The translations under genes were made by a program, and so were the position numbers. A DNA stretch of 64,000 bases, from contig OY987248.1 of NCBI GenBank assembly GCA_963920765.1, positions 1,183,001 through 1,247,000 of the forward strand, given 5' to 3'. Of this stretch, positions 1 through 11,223 are shown piece by piece (position 1 is the first letter of the stretch; every line of letters begins with the position of its first letter). The notes under the pieces were generated by a model that had not been told where the DNA came from, made no database searches, and was given only the letters and a program-made list of their open reading frames with translations. Origin of the DNA: Ulota crispa. Its lineage: Eukaryota > Streptophyta > Bryopsida > Orthotrichales > Orthotrichaceae.

Positions 1-1702
1 TTTCACTGCACATTCCTTGCTCAATAGAAGGTGGTCCATCAAGTGTCTCTCTGAGAGAGTAATTTACTGGCGAATGAGTGCCTCTCTGTCCCCTCCACAT
101 TGGAGAATATCCGGAGGGAAGCAATTTGAGTGGCAGAAACCTGTCAGAATTTGCCAGTAAATTAAACATTGGACTCCTAAGCGCTGATTTGGGTTTTCCA
201 AAAGGTACTGCAAACTTCAATTCGAATTTTCCAATCAATTTTTCTTAAAAGCTTTGATTTTATAAGATTTGTTAATAGGTCCTTTTAAATGGGGTAGTAC
301 ACTCTTAAACTTGTTTCATTCAATTTTTCTTGAAAGAACTGTATGGCACAAGCAGTATCTTAGTTTAAATTACGCATGTGCAAAGCACATTTGGTCTTCA
401 TTGGGTGCAAGGTTGGAATTAGGAGCTTCCTTTGCAGCAGTTGCATCTAATGCACTTTGATTCTTGCTTTTCAAACTCTTGCTTGTCAAGTTATGTATAT
501 TGAAGTTGGAATCGGGGGGGAGGGATGCCCTAATTCAGTTCGCATCCTAGAATATTCTTCAATGAAAACTTCAGTATGTACCTTATCTTAGAGGAACCTT
601 TTAGAAGAAGCGCAGTGTGAGGACAGCCCTCAGTACCTAAAACCCAATGAACTAAATCTTTGCCGTGAACTGAAATGTGCAAACAGCATTTTTATGCATC
701 TAAATAATCTTGTCAATCTACAGAAAATTTTACGGGACCAAGGGATACCCCAGATTTTCAAGATGTTACGATGAAACATGGAGGGCAATTTAGACGAAAA
801 ATTAAATGATGATTTTCAAAAATGAGTTGTGTAATGTGAACCATTGATCATATTCATTTGGTTAGGACCGACCATTACTTGCACTAACACTGCAAAACCC
901 ATTTTATAACTGATTATGAAATGAATGTTATAGATTTTTGCACTATTCTTTCTTTCTTTTTATTATCATGGTAGGTTCTAATTGTGATGATTTTTGAGTA
1001 TGTTCGAGAACAATTATGAAGTAAATGGAGTCTAAATGGTCATTGTTTGAACTAAGAAAATGACTTGTTTAAAATTAAGCAAATTTTTACTCTTTTGGAT
1101 TGTAGGGTAATTGATACAAGAGTTTTTGAGGTCCATAAGTCATACACTAAGGAACAAATTCAAGATTCTAGTAACATGTGAATGAATGTGACATAATTTT
1201 TTTATGTGGATGAGACGTAGTTACATTTGTTAGTTGTTCAAAATTTGCAATCTTTGTCTAAAAGGAATTAAGAGGGCCAAATTTCCATAATGTGAACAAT
1301 GGGTAACTTCAAATCTTTGGTGTAGCAGCTACATAAAACAAATCAAGCACATTCAAACATGCTTAGAAACATTTTTTTTTTGTCTATTTTTCAAATTTGT
1401 GGCAATTTTATCATGGGATTCTTTGTGATTTTTGTGCAAGGTTTTTATAAATCAACTCATGTAAAGATGACAAAGAGAAAAACTTGCAAAAGTGAAAATT
1501 TGATTTGGAATCTTCTTACATTATAGTTTATTTTGCCTCAAAAGCTTTAGGACTACATGCTACTCAACCTCCTTGCACTCTTACTGATCAAGGGTTAAAG
1601 ACCTTGAATGAATGGCAATGGTTTCTACTTCCTATCTCTATGGTCTTCCTATTTGGATTTTCCTACCTAATATTTGACAATAAGATAGGATTTTACTCAT
1701 TT
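1..1702. other. AT-rich intergenic DNA, no gene seen
   Basis: I see no supported gene. The short open frames here lack family resemblance and splice context. The sequence is AT-rich unique-looking DNA leading up to the first TTAA element. Confidence 0.6.
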
Positions 1703-1706
1703 TTAA

Positions 1707-2460
1707 CCCTTGAGCGCCCCCAGCCAGGATCTAGTCGCTCGGGATTTCAATGGGCGCTTTGGGGGGCTGGATCTAATTTTTTGGTTTTGTACTAAACTAC
1801 AGTTATTAAGGTATTCAAGTGGTCCTTGTAAGTGATGTAATGACAAGTCAAGTCAAGTGTTGTACAAGTAGCTAGGGAGTCATGATTGCATAGAACACCA
1901 TAAGCAGCGAGGTGGCAAGGAGCATCTTACATGCTGCAATCAATCAATATCCCTTGCAAATTTCCTTGCAATGTACTTTGTGGTAGTAAGGAATTCATTG
2001 GCAAGATTTCAAACATGTTCTAGACCCTTTTCAAGGTAATTCTCACCGACTCTACAAGACTTTGTTTTCCAGTACAATAGCCATTTGAAGCCCTAAAACT
2101 TGACATAAAAAGAAGTGTAATCTTTGATAACTTGCAAGTGTGTGCATTCACATCTAATCTTGCTACTCACAAAATTTGAGATGAATCCAGGGCTTATAGA
2201 ATTTTGTAAAAATCAAAAAATAGCAATTACAAGCCAAAAAGTGAGATTTTGTCATCATGTGTTGTTTGATCAAATGTTATAATCTCCCTTCTCCCACGAT
2301 GAATTGTTCCCAAAATTTACAAGCCCTTTTTCAAGTAGATGTTCCACTATTTTCAATGGTCACTTTTTGTGAATCATCCAACTGACCAAGATACAATGCA
2401 TCAAAGTTGTAAGTCTCCAAAAACCCTCATTTTGGTGAAACAACTCTGGGCGCTCAGGGG
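1707..2460. mobile_element. TTAA-flanked MITE, family A1 (754 bp)
   Basis: The element starts CCCTTGAGCGCC and ends GGGCGCTCAGGGG. It lies between TTAA at 1703-1706 and TTAA at 2461-2464. It has no transposase. Its left part matches the truncated copy starting at 36025 (shared stretch around 'aagtgttgtacaag'). TTAA duplications with CCC...GGG ends are the known signature of piggyBac-type transposition; assignment to that superfamily is inference from the ends only. Confidence 0.75.
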
Positions 2461-2464
2461 TTAA

Positions 2465-3436
2465 GCATAATTTCATGAGATAGGATTTTGCTCATTACTA
2501 AGCATAATTTCAAAAGCATGCTACAAAAAATCTAAAGAATAAACAGATACTTGTTGCATAGTATTTAACATAAAGAAGCCTAAATTTAAGACTTAGATTT
2601 AGAAATCCGTATAAACCTCTTCAATTTTTTAATAAAACATTCAAATACAGTTCTTGAATTTCACCAAATTTTAGTTGTCATTTATACATGTGTGATTTCT
2701 TTGATGCAAAATCATGCCTATGAGAAAATCATAAATGATAATGGGTATGACCTCAGTGAAAATGGTGAATTTGTTATGGCTCTCATCGAGCTAAGGTTCA
2801 AATCATTATAAAAACACAAGCGTTTTTTTTACCCTTTTGACTTGTTTGGAATATCACACACGGCTTAACATTATTTAGTGAAAGACAAGAAAATAACATT
2901 TTGCAAATGAACAAAATGGCCTCCTTAATTTAAAGCAGGAGTTAGAGCATTTTGCAAATTGCAAACATCAAAATCCAACAAACATTTAAATTGGAGAAGA
3001 CGCATTGGAATTATGCAATTACACCGGGCCTAACAAAAGACAAATATCTAAAGTTAAGGAGGATCCAACACTAAATATTAAATTGTTTTTTAAACCATTA
3101 ATTATTTCCATGTTACCGGTAGTAGACAAATTACTTCTTGTCCTCCTCTCGCCTTCAAAACACCATGCTATTATTGCTAAATATTGTTTAACATGTCTTA
3201 ATATCAACCTCTTACCGGTCAAAGGGACAAAACACTAATAGAAAAGAAGGCCAAAATCAAGAGGTCCTAATCATCATAAACATGTCCTAATCAATACAAC
3301 TCTTTTTTAACTAACCAAATAACTAACCAAATCAGAACATCTAAATTCACAAAATAGGGTTGCTTTTGATTCCATATTTTAATAGTGATATGCATTCCAT
3401 TTTTGTGTATTTTGAGACAGTAAAGGCAATCAAGGG
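2465..3436. other. Intergenic, no gene seen
   Basis: AT-rich DNA between two TTAA elements. The overlapping short frames near 3005-3238 on both strands look like chance openings. Nothing else is recognised. Confidence 0.5.
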
Positions 3437-3440
3437 TTAA

Positions 3441-3673
3441 TTCCTAAGAGCCCAAACTTGAAACCAAAAAAACCTGATGTACTTGCATTCAAAATGTCCC
3501 CTATGGACTAAAAAATACAATCTACAAGATTAGTCCATACAAATTGTTAATAGAAAGCATCTCCATTGTGATGGGCTTGATTGGAGGTGGTTTAACCAAA
3601 GGAGCAATGAGATTGCATCAGTCAAACTTGAGTTGACCCAACTTTTGGAGAGATCTCTTGGGCGCTCAAGGGG
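3441..3673. mobile_element. Degenerate TTAA-flanked MITE (about 233 bp)
   Basis: The right end GGGCGCTCAAGGGG is followed by TTAA at 3674-3677. A plausible but decayed left end (TTCCTAAGAGCCC) follows TTAA at 3437-3440. The left end is a weaker match than in other copies, so this boundary is tentative. Confidence 0.45.
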
Positions 3674-4200
3674 TTAAGCATATGAAAACTAATGGCAATA
3701 ATTAACTAGGAAAGGCCATGTTATCTCCAAATTGTCTTTTTATGACACCACTAGCCTATGGCATTGCTTAATAATATCAAATTTCTTGTCAACAAATAGT
3801 AAACTATACAATTTATGTGCTTTCAGATTTTAGAAAGTAGTGTTAGCAAGAATGTAAAATATAAACTCAAACTCACCTTCCAATCATATTCAATTTGGTA
3901 ACACCAATTTTAGCATTCCTAATTACAATCAAAACATTTATGCAACAAGCCGATTCATTTGCTCTCATTAACAAATAAAAGTAAAATATTTTATAATTGT
4001 TAAAAGTCAACAACAAATAAGTGATACATGACATAACATTCAGTAGCACTAGTAAAGGCTACCCTCCATCCAAGAGAATGGTGTGGAATATTCCACACCT
4101 TTCTTTAGCTATGGGGACACTTGGTTGAATTTGTCAGAGTTTATGAAAAGGAGGCTTAGTTTAGTGCACACACATCAAGGGGGCCGGACATGTCAAAAAA

Positions 4201-4234
4201 TTTAATTTAATTTAATTTAATTTAATTTAATTTT
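4201..4234. repeat. (TTTAA)n microsatellite
   Basis: Six perfect TTTAA units followed by a T run. The surrounding DNA from 3678 to 4543 shows no gene. Confidence 0.9.
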
Positions 4235-4547
4235 TGTCAAGATGAAGTTTGTGGATGATACCTGAAGAGAGGGAAAGGCAGCTTCTCTTTAGGCAACTGA
4301 ATGTTATGGAAATGAGAGACTGACCATCATGTAATGTGAAACAAGTTTCTACAATGAAAACCATGTGTTCTTGAGTCTCTAACTTGTAGAAGTTGGATTG
4401 CTTTGTGAAGTTAGAGCAAGAATTTAGATGCCATGCTTAGAACTACTTTGGAAGGGTCACATGAGGAGTTTGACCATGTCATTGATGATGCTATATCTTT
4501 GTGGAAAAATGTAAGTAAGTATTAATTTTTATATGCTAATCCTTTAA

Positions 4548-4774
4548 CCCTTAAACAACCATAGGGCATAGTATATAAGCTGCCATATAATTGGCATTTG
4601 CTACTAACAAGAAGTTTTATTTTGAGATCTCAAATAGCTCACTAGAATTGCATTGATCTATAATTCAACTTCTTTGGTGATCTCAAAAGTAATTAAGGTG
4701 TGGATCCATTCCAAATACAAGAAAGATATCTTGTATTTTTACTAGTAACAGCGGCTCGCTCAAACATTTAAGGG
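4548..4774. mobile_element. TTAA-flanked MITE, family B copy 1 (227 bp)
   Basis: Begins CCCTTAAACAACC, ends TTTAAGGG, and is bounded by TTAA at 4544-4547 and 4775-4778. The internal sequence (around 'ggcatttgctac', 'gatctcaaatagctcact', 'aaggtgtggatcc') is shared with copies near 11224, 30509, 37517 and 42388, in both orientations. It is non-autonomous. Confidence 0.8.
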
Positions 4775-5192
4775 TTAAGTTACTGAACTTTCTTAATTGG
4801 CCTTTAGTCCAAATAATGCTTCATGTTTGTTTGGCTTACTTGATTTTCAAACAAGGTAATGGGGTCAACTTACATGTGTTGCTTTGTTGTACTAACCATC
4901 CTCTTAGAAATGCATGATCCCTCTTTTGGATCCATGCATTTTTCAAAAATAACATCCTTGAATCCAAGATGGTGAGGGCTTGACCAATTTCAATTCTTGC
5001 CTAGGACATTTTATTATGAAACCCTAAATTACACATAAACCCCTTTGAAAGCCTTACATAGGAAATAAATACATCGAATCATATACATCACACTTCAAAA
5101 ACATGACAAGGAGAAGTTCAAAAACTTAGCAATTTGAAAAATGGTAAATAAAATTGACGGATTTATACCAAGAAAAAAAAGCTTTTAGGTAG

Positions 5193-5475
5193 CTACACTA
5201 AGTATTGTGTTAGGTTACCTCGCCAATTTCTCGACATTTTACTCTATATATAGTAAATACTTATTGATTCTACAATTTCATCATTAATTATTGCAGGTAA
5301 CAAATTTTACAGGGCCCAATAAAAACAACAAAGTTGCGGAAAAATAAATTAGCAGCAATGAAGTTGTAAACTATGGAAATCCTAATACATAGAGAGTGGC
5401 ATGTGCTTCCAAGTGACCATGCGATGAGTCATGAGGTAACTTTCCAAGGTAAACCAACTTAATTATTAGGGCAAC
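5193..5475 (-). mobile_element. MITE family E copy 1, inverted, one end missing
   Basis: Starts at the tip CTACACTAAGTATTGTG and runs in the opposite orientation to the next copy, which it abuts at 5475/5476. Its distal tip is missing, as if lost when the two joined. The shared core includes the 'gagtcatgaggtaac' and 'ccaaggtaa' segments. Confidence 0.65.
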
Positions 5476-5783
5476 CTACACTAGATAGTGCATTTAGGTT
5501 ACTTTAACAATTAGGTTGTTTCACCTTGAAAAGTTACCTCATGACTCATTGCTTGGCTACTTGGAGGCACATGCAACTTTTTAAACGTTAGGATTTAACA
5601 TGGTTTACAACCTAAATGTCTCTAATTTGTTTTTCTACAACTTTATTGTTGTTGCTAAGCCGTTTAAAATTTATTTATTGTAGTAATTATTGATGAAATT
5701 CACTTTAGCACCAATAAGTAAACACTTACTGTAGAATGTCAAGAAATTAGTGTGGGGCAACCCAAATGCAATATTTAGTGTAG
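5476..5783 (+). mobile_element. MITE family E copy 2, complete (308 bp)
   Basis: Both tips are present: CTACACTAGATAGTGCATTT at the left and ATGCAATATTTAGTGTAG at the right. Together with copy 1 it forms an almost continuous palindrome of about 590 bp. A further complete copy lies at 41511-41790. I could not fix a convincing target-site duplication. Confidence 0.7.
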
Positions 5784-6099
5784 TAATTTTTTATTTTATT
5801 TATTTTTTGCTAACTTTGGCAACAAAACTACATTGAATATTGTGTTTAGGTTTGCCCCCACACTAATTTCTTAACATTTTACATTATATAAATATTTGGT
5901 GTTGCTACAATTATTTTCATTAGTAATTATTGCAATAATCAATTTTAAAAGGTCTTGGCAACAACCATGATGTTGCAAGAAATGAATTAGCTATGTCCAT
6001 GTTGTAAACCATGAAAATACTAGAATCTAAAGAGTTGTATCAGCACCTCCAAGTGGCCAAACAAGAAACAACTAGTCAAGAGGTAACTTCCCAAGGTAA

Positions 6100-6645
6100 G
6101 AGCATCTCCACCAAGGGGCTTCTCCATTTGTATCCAGATGTAATTCATCTAGACATGGAAGAAACCTCCCCACTAGAAGCCTCTATCCCCAAATATTTAG
6201 AGAATCCAAATGAGATGGAGCACCAATTCCCTATACAAGAGGCCACATAGGGAACTCAAATATAGTAAATCATATACTCCTTTTTTCTCAAGAATGTGCA
6301 ATTTGTTACCGCCTTTCACTCCTAGTTCCTCTGTTGGCCCACCTCTCCCCCCATTTCACTCCTAGTTCCTCTCCCTAGTTCCTCTGTTGGCCCACCTCTC
6401 CCCCCATTTCACTCCTAGTTCCTCTCCCTAGTTCCTCTCTTGGCCCACCTCTCCCCTCATTTCACTCCTAGTTCCTCTCCCTCGTTCCTCTTTGGCCCAC
6501 CTCTCCCAACTCATTTTAATAATTATGTAGGAAAAAGCTCCTTTATGGAGAAGAATTAGTGGGGCTTGCCTTACCCTATCTCCATCTTTGCTCCCCCTTC
6601 AACCAAATGGGGATAGGAATAGGGAAGCCCCTGGCGGAGATACTC
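6100..6645. mobile_element. Tourist-like MITE with TAA duplication (546 bp)
   Basis: Ends are GAGCATCTCCACC...GGCGGAGATACTC, imperfect inverted repeats of about 35 bp. TAA lies on both sides (6097-6099 and 6646-6648). A three-base TWA duplication is typical of PIF/Harbinger derivatives. It contains a 54-bp tandem repeat. Confidence 0.65.
6313..6506. repeat. 54-bp tandem repeat, about 3.5 copies
   Basis: Pyrimidine-rich units built on 'tttcactcctagttcctct' and 'ggcccacctctcccc', internal to the Tourist-like element. Units differ by a few substitutions and small deletions. Confidence 0.8.
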
Positions 6646-6648
6646 TAA

Positions 6649-7102
6649 GGCCCGGTTTAGACCAAGACGTCCAGAGCCAGTGGACGAAAGCTCTTCTCCA
6701 GTGCTTCATCCAATGGAGTTTGGAGAGGAAATTGCCATATTATCATGGATTTGTCTGTCCGGTGAATGGTTTCACATCGAGCACCAGACGTCTAGTGGAG
6801 GTGTAGTTTTATTCCTTCTAATCTCACTTGACATGATTTTGTCTTTACCTCACATGAAGTGAGAGGGAGTGATTTGTTCATTGGACAAGATTTGGGGTCA
6901 CCTCCTAAGGTGACCTCAAATCTTGTCCACTATAAGTGAACTCCTCTCCAATTTTGACGGGAGTGGTTGATGACATGGACTCATAGTCAAGTGGACATTC
7001 CTCCGGTGTGAATGTTGTACTATACAAAACCTTGAGATTGACCAATGAAAAATGCTTATCGTTTTGTACAATGCCTATAGACGTCTTGGTTTGAACCATG
7101 CG
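6649..7102. mobile_element. Second Tourist-like MITE with palindromic core (454 bp)
   Basis: The left tip GGCCCGGTTTAGACCAAGAC and the right tip (complement CGCATGGTTCAAACCAAGAC) pair over about 23 bp. TAA lies on both sides (6646-6648, 7103-7105), and the left TAA is shared with the neighbouring element. A strong palindrome sits at about 6878-6931, centred on 'cacctcctaaggtg'. Confidence 0.6.
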
Positions 7103-7487
7103 TAAGACAACCTAATTGTCAAGGCAAGCTAAATGCAATATTCACTATAAGAAATGCACCGATTTTCCCATAACTTAGGGCTTCTCTAGCCCTTGCACTG
7201 GCACGGTCTGACACACACCAAGCATGGATGAGAAATGCTCAAGGCCCCTCAAAATTCTCTCATGGCACTCCATTCTAGTGAGTTAAAGCAAAACACACTA
7301 TTCATCCGCCTAACTTTAGTGAGCTTTATCCTATATTCCCTTTGGTGAATGGTCAAATGACTATTTATGGAGCACACTTGAAGTGTAGGAACCATGTTTG
7401 AAGTGCATGGCTAGAGAGCAAGAATTGAGGGCCTTTCAAAAATAGATGTAATCTCTTGGAGTGTCAAGTTTGAAGTGCAAAGCTGGA

Positions 7488-7917
7488 GATGCCCTTGGAG
7501 CATCTCCACTCTTCCTCTCCAAACGGGGAAATACTGGTTCTCGGCTTGGCTTGGCTCCAAACAAAGGTCCAACGCTAACTTGCAAAACTACAAAATCTCC
7601 CATGCCTCGCCAAGCTCCCCTTCTGGGACACCAAAGTCCAGAGCGTTCTGCAAATTTTGGCGAGCTGGATTCTCGCATTTGGCTAGGTTCATGGTTTGAC
7701 AACTATTAGAGGGAATTGTGAGAGACAGATTCAGAGCGAGTCTGACGAAGAAAGTTTGCACAAACACCGAACAGCAGCCGCACTGTTGCACTTAGTGTTT
7801 GTGTTTGGCAAGGAACGATGGCTCTCCAGCCGGGACCCACTCCTTGCAAACAAGTTGCGACATTGCAAACCCAGTGTGGCGTGTTCCACTTGGAGAGGAA
7901 GAGTGGAGATGCCCTTA
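7488..7917. mobile_element. MITE with 'gagcatctccactcttcctc' type ends
   Basis: The left end around 7497 (GGAGCATCTCCACTCTTCC) is the inverted complement of the right end around 7890-7917 (GGAAGAGTGGAGATGCCC), about 25 bp of pairing. Overlapping open frames on both strands inside it are shadows of this repeat. The superfamily is not certain. Confidence 0.55.
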
Positions 7918-8838
7918 CAACTTCAACTTCCCGGACTGTGGGTCCGAAGGGCGGAGTCTCACTTCTCTCGTTGTTGGGTAGGCCATGCTTGGCTACGGTC
8001 AAGCAGGTCGTCGGCTTCCTCAACCGCCGGGTCCTTTGTGAGTCGCTTCCGTTGACGTACTTTAAGGTTTGGTTACCAAAGCAGGGTCACCGTCCTTGAA
8101 AATATTGTCCATCACTACTGCGTGACTGAGACCCAGTCTTGGGTCACTTACAATCCTACTAATCAATGCAGAAGCACACTCGCAGCACCGTTTGCTTCGA
8201 TGCGTTCGCCCTTGCACACGCACTAGTGTAGTAGTGTGTGGGGTCTGCATTGGAAGGCTCACTTCCCCACCAATTTCCTTAACAATGGCGCTGCACTGAT
8301 AATTAGTGCGGTAGAACCCTCGCCATTTGTTTGCTGCCACAGAATTCTTGAGAGGAAGATGTTTTAGCAGATGACGACGACGACGAGCCAGATGATCATG
8401 CGGCAACGGCGACCGTAATTTGCGTTTCTTTTGCTGCAGGCAAGCAAGCGAGCGATGGTTTAGTCTTGAAAAAAATAGCTAGTCAGGTCGCTGGGGTTTC
8501 GGGGTTTACTGTCAGATGTCCTCGTTGGATTTTGTGTCTGTGAATTAAAATAAATGCTAAGGCAGAAGATGTGGTATGAAATTAACCTGTAGGATCGATC
8601 GAGCTTCGTCTCGCTCATGTTTAATTAGAAACCCTACTACGCCGGCTACCGCAAAATTGAGACCAGTGCAGTAGGATCCGGATTGTTGTTTGAAATCTTG
8701 TTATGATGGTGATGTTCGTTCAAAAGTTCGCAGGGTTTTCGATTCTTGTTCGATGCTGTCTTGAGTACTACTCGTTGAGTGTGTGTGTGTTTGTAGTCCA
8801 TATTCCTAAGGCGAGAGCTAGGGTGCTGTATAAAATCT
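7918..8838. other. Upstream region of the membrane-protein gene
   Basis: GC-richer DNA with several short overlapping frames on both strands and no recognisable protein. It may contain the promoter and a 5' untranslated exon of the gene at 9600, because an intron acceptor is visible at 9567-9568. Confidence 0.4.
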
Positions 8839-9235
8839 AGGGAAAATTTCATGGGTACCCTTGAAGTTTGCCATATTTTCTTAGATACCCTTGCTTTTAT
8901 CACAAATACCCTTGGACCTTAAAAAATTAGGCGTTTGTTTTGTTATACATGTCAATTCCTTCTCCCTTTAGGTATTTGTTTTGTTGTGCATGTCACTTCC
9001 TTTCTCCCTTAGGCGTTTGTTTCGTTAAGGATGTCACTTCCTTTTCCTTTTGTGTGCACACTACTTCTTTCTTGTTATGTGTGCGCACAAAGGAATAAGG
9101 AAAGTGACATGCACAACAAAACAAACACCTGAACATTTTGAATTTTGATCCAAGGGTATTTGTGTAATTTCTGAATAAGCAGGGGTATCTATGAAAATAA
9201 TGCAAACTTCAGAGGGGTATCCATGAAATTTTCCC
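8839..9235. mobile_element. hAT-like foldback MITE, family F copy 1 (397 bp)
   Basis: The two arms are long inverted repeats. They start AGGGAAAATTTCATGG and include the 'gtttgttttgttgtgcatg' and 'cacttccttt' segments, meeting near 9060. The element is flanked by an exact 8-bp duplication TAAAATCT (8831-8838 and 9236-9243). An 8-bp duplication with (T)AGGG-type ends fits the hAT superfamily. Related copies lie in RPS5 introns. Confidence 0.75.
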
Positions 9236-9530
9236 TAAAATCTTCAGTATATACCTTCGATGGAAACCCTGGTTTCAAAAGATTTCGCCATTTTCGGAGG
9301 GTGTAGTGAGTGATTACCTATCTTGTTGTGATGCCGATCTTTATTCCAAAGGTATTTGTGATATTTCTGAAAAAGCAGCAGGGGTATCTATGAAAATATT
9401 GCAACTTCAGGGGTACCCATGAAATTTTCCCTAAAATCTTCAGTATATAACTTCGATGGAAACCCTGGTTTCAAACTTTCGCCATTTTCGGAGGGTGTAA
9501 GTGAGTGATTACCTATCTTGTTATGATGCT
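9151..9530. repeat. 196-bp tandem duplication
   Basis: Copy A (9151-9346) and copy B (9347 to about 9530) share the right arm of the foldback element plus the adjoining unique DNA ('cttcagtatata', 'gccattttcggagggtgta', 'gattacctatcttgtt'). The unit includes the element's right boundary, so it formed after that insertion. It lies in the putative 5' intron of the next gene. Confidence 0.8.
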
Positions 9531-9599
9531 TGTAGCTTGCTGATCTTATTGATTTGTGGTGTTCGCAGATGCAGGAGATTGAAAGAGAGCGGTGATAGG

Positions 9600-10115
9600 A
9601 TGTCGGACGATGGTTGGAAACCCGATGATGGACACGACCGTGGTGGATTCACCGACAGTCCATCCTCAAGAGGAGTGCCGATCTACGTGCTCTTCTTGAT
9701 CATGCTAGGCTCCGGGATCTTCACGCTCGTGTTTCTGTGGATCTGCGTGAAGTGCATTTACCACAAGCGGCGCGTGAGGCGCGCGAGGGCGGACATCGAA
9801 CGGAACGCGGCGGCGGCGGCGGCGGCCGTGGTTGAACAGGCGTGGGAATTCGCACCAAGAGCTCCACCGAACGAGGACGATGATGCAGCGAAAGACGGGG
9901 ACGTGCACGTGAAGCGTTGTGACGCGGGCGACGTGGAGTTGACGTATGTGGTGATGGCGGGCGAAGAGCAGCCCACGTTCTTAGCCAAGCCTCTCAAAAC
10001 TCCAAGCTTTGAGAAAGAGGAGCCCGTTTCTATTTCACCTCCGACGACCAAGCTCGATGATGCCCATCATGCTCAAGACGTTCCTGCAAATCCTGACAAA
10101 ACCTCGGCGTCATGA
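9600..10115 (+). CDS. Single-pass membrane protein, plant conserved type (At5g65660-like?)
   Basis: The 171-residue product has no signal peptide. One hydrophobic segment at residues 27-50 is followed by a basic stretch (HKRRVRRARAD), so it is probably a plasma- or endomembrane protein with a cytosolic C-terminal tail. An alanine run at 70-77 is encoded by GCG repeats. A motif VVMAGEEQPTFLAKP at 117-131 recalls the conserved tail motif of the small plant 'hydroxyproline-rich glycoprotein-like' membrane proteins; this resemblance is from memory. I chose the ATG at 9600. An acceptor AG at 9567-9568 suggests that an intron precedes it, and an ATG at 9570 opens only an eight-codon uORF ending just before the main start. 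The function is unknown. Confidence 0.7.
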   Translation: MSDDGWKPDDGHDRGGFTDSPSSRGVPIYVLFLIMLGSGIFTLVFLWICVKCIYHKRRVRRARADIERNAAAAAAAVVEQAWEFAPRAPPNEDDDAAKDGDVHVKRCDAGDVELTYVVMAGEEQPTFLAKPLKTPSFEKEEPVSISPPTTKLDDAHHAQDVPANPDKTSAS

Positions 10116-10242
10116 TCGAGGTGAGAGCATTCCCACCGGTCATTCAAAACCTGGATTCAGGAAAACCAACACACTTGTCACTTGCGGTTCCAACCTTGGA
10201 TTCAGGAAAAACCATTTTTCTTAGTAAACTATCCAAAATTTT

Positions 10243-10330
10243 GCAGGAGATGAATCCCAAAGTTTTGAAATCTGGCAGGAGATGAATCCCAAAATTTTAA
10301 AGACTGGCAGGGAGATGAATCCCGGAAGAA
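10243..10330. repeat. Three 32-bp direct repeats in the 3' region
   Basis: Units begin GCAGGAGATGAATCCC at 10243, 10275 and 10307, the last one partial. They lie just downstream of the membrane-protein stop codon, probably in its 3' untranslated region. The rest of 10116-11219 shows no gene. Confidence 0.75.
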
Positions 10331-11223
10331 GAAAACTGGGGAATGAGCTATGCAAATATGACTTGAAAACTTGTTCTGGATTTAGATTTTAGAGCTCTTG
10401 TTAGTCCTGTTTCTTCTCTAGTAGATTGTACTAAAAAAAGGTTTGATGTATATTTGTTCATTAGGCTCTGTTAGATTAATGCGAAGGTAATGTAAATCTA
10501 TGCTTTGAGGTCCTGCAAGTTTTTTGAGCCTCCCTTATCCCCAAAGATACTTGCTCCTGGGTGGAGTTTTCAAGTTTAGGGAATAGAGATTTCATGTGTG
10601 TTAGGGATCGAAAGATTTTTTGTCCTGGTGCCCCCCTATTTGTACATTTCTGGACAATTTTTTTCGGTTTTTTTTTAAGCTTGAGGTTCTGTTACTCAAG
10701 TGAATAATGGGGAAAAGTTACTGGGGTGGAGCAGAGGTGCTTCAACAGTTACGTGAGTTTGTTTTAGTGTTTTCTCCTTGTCAAAGGAATTGAGGTTGGT
10801 TGGTTTCTCTGCTTGCTTTAGTGTTGTTTTGGGTCCTTCAGTGCATACTCTTGATTGAAAGCGCAAGTGGAGGACCTTGAAGTGATTACGGATTGGTCAT
10901 GTATTAATCTGTAAAGCATGAGTGATCCGAGCGGCGTCACCTCAATGTGTAATGTTTCTTTTCTTAACTTCAAAAAAATAACAAGCATATGTGAAATCCA
11001 AAGAGAGGACAATGTTAATGCAACACATTTCTAACATGGACCCAAACCAAAAAGAGCTATTCATCATTTTGAACCTTCTCGAACATTCAATTCCTCACCA
11101 AATTTAAAACTAAAGAAATGTTTTGAAACTTGAGAGGGACAAAAGTCTTATAATTAAAGGAATATTGAGCAAGTAAAAGTTGTGATAAATGAACGTTGAA
11201 AAACATGTTCAAATCACTATTAA

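Larger units (their letters stand above)
5828..7150 (-). mobile_element. MITE family E copy 3, split by two later insertions
   Basis: The left part is 5828-6099 (tip CTACATTGAATATTGTG) and the right part is about 7106-7150 (AATGCAATATTCACTATA). They rejoin exactly across a TAA in the 'ccaaggTAA' segment that copy 1 keeps uninterrupted. The intervening DNA is the two Tourist-like elements at 6100-6645 and 6649-7102. Confidence 0.65.

Noticed and set aside
7461-8099. Several overlapping 60-119-codon frames
   Set aside because: They lie on both strands across a MITE with inverted ends and a GC-richer promoter-like region; none resembles a known family.
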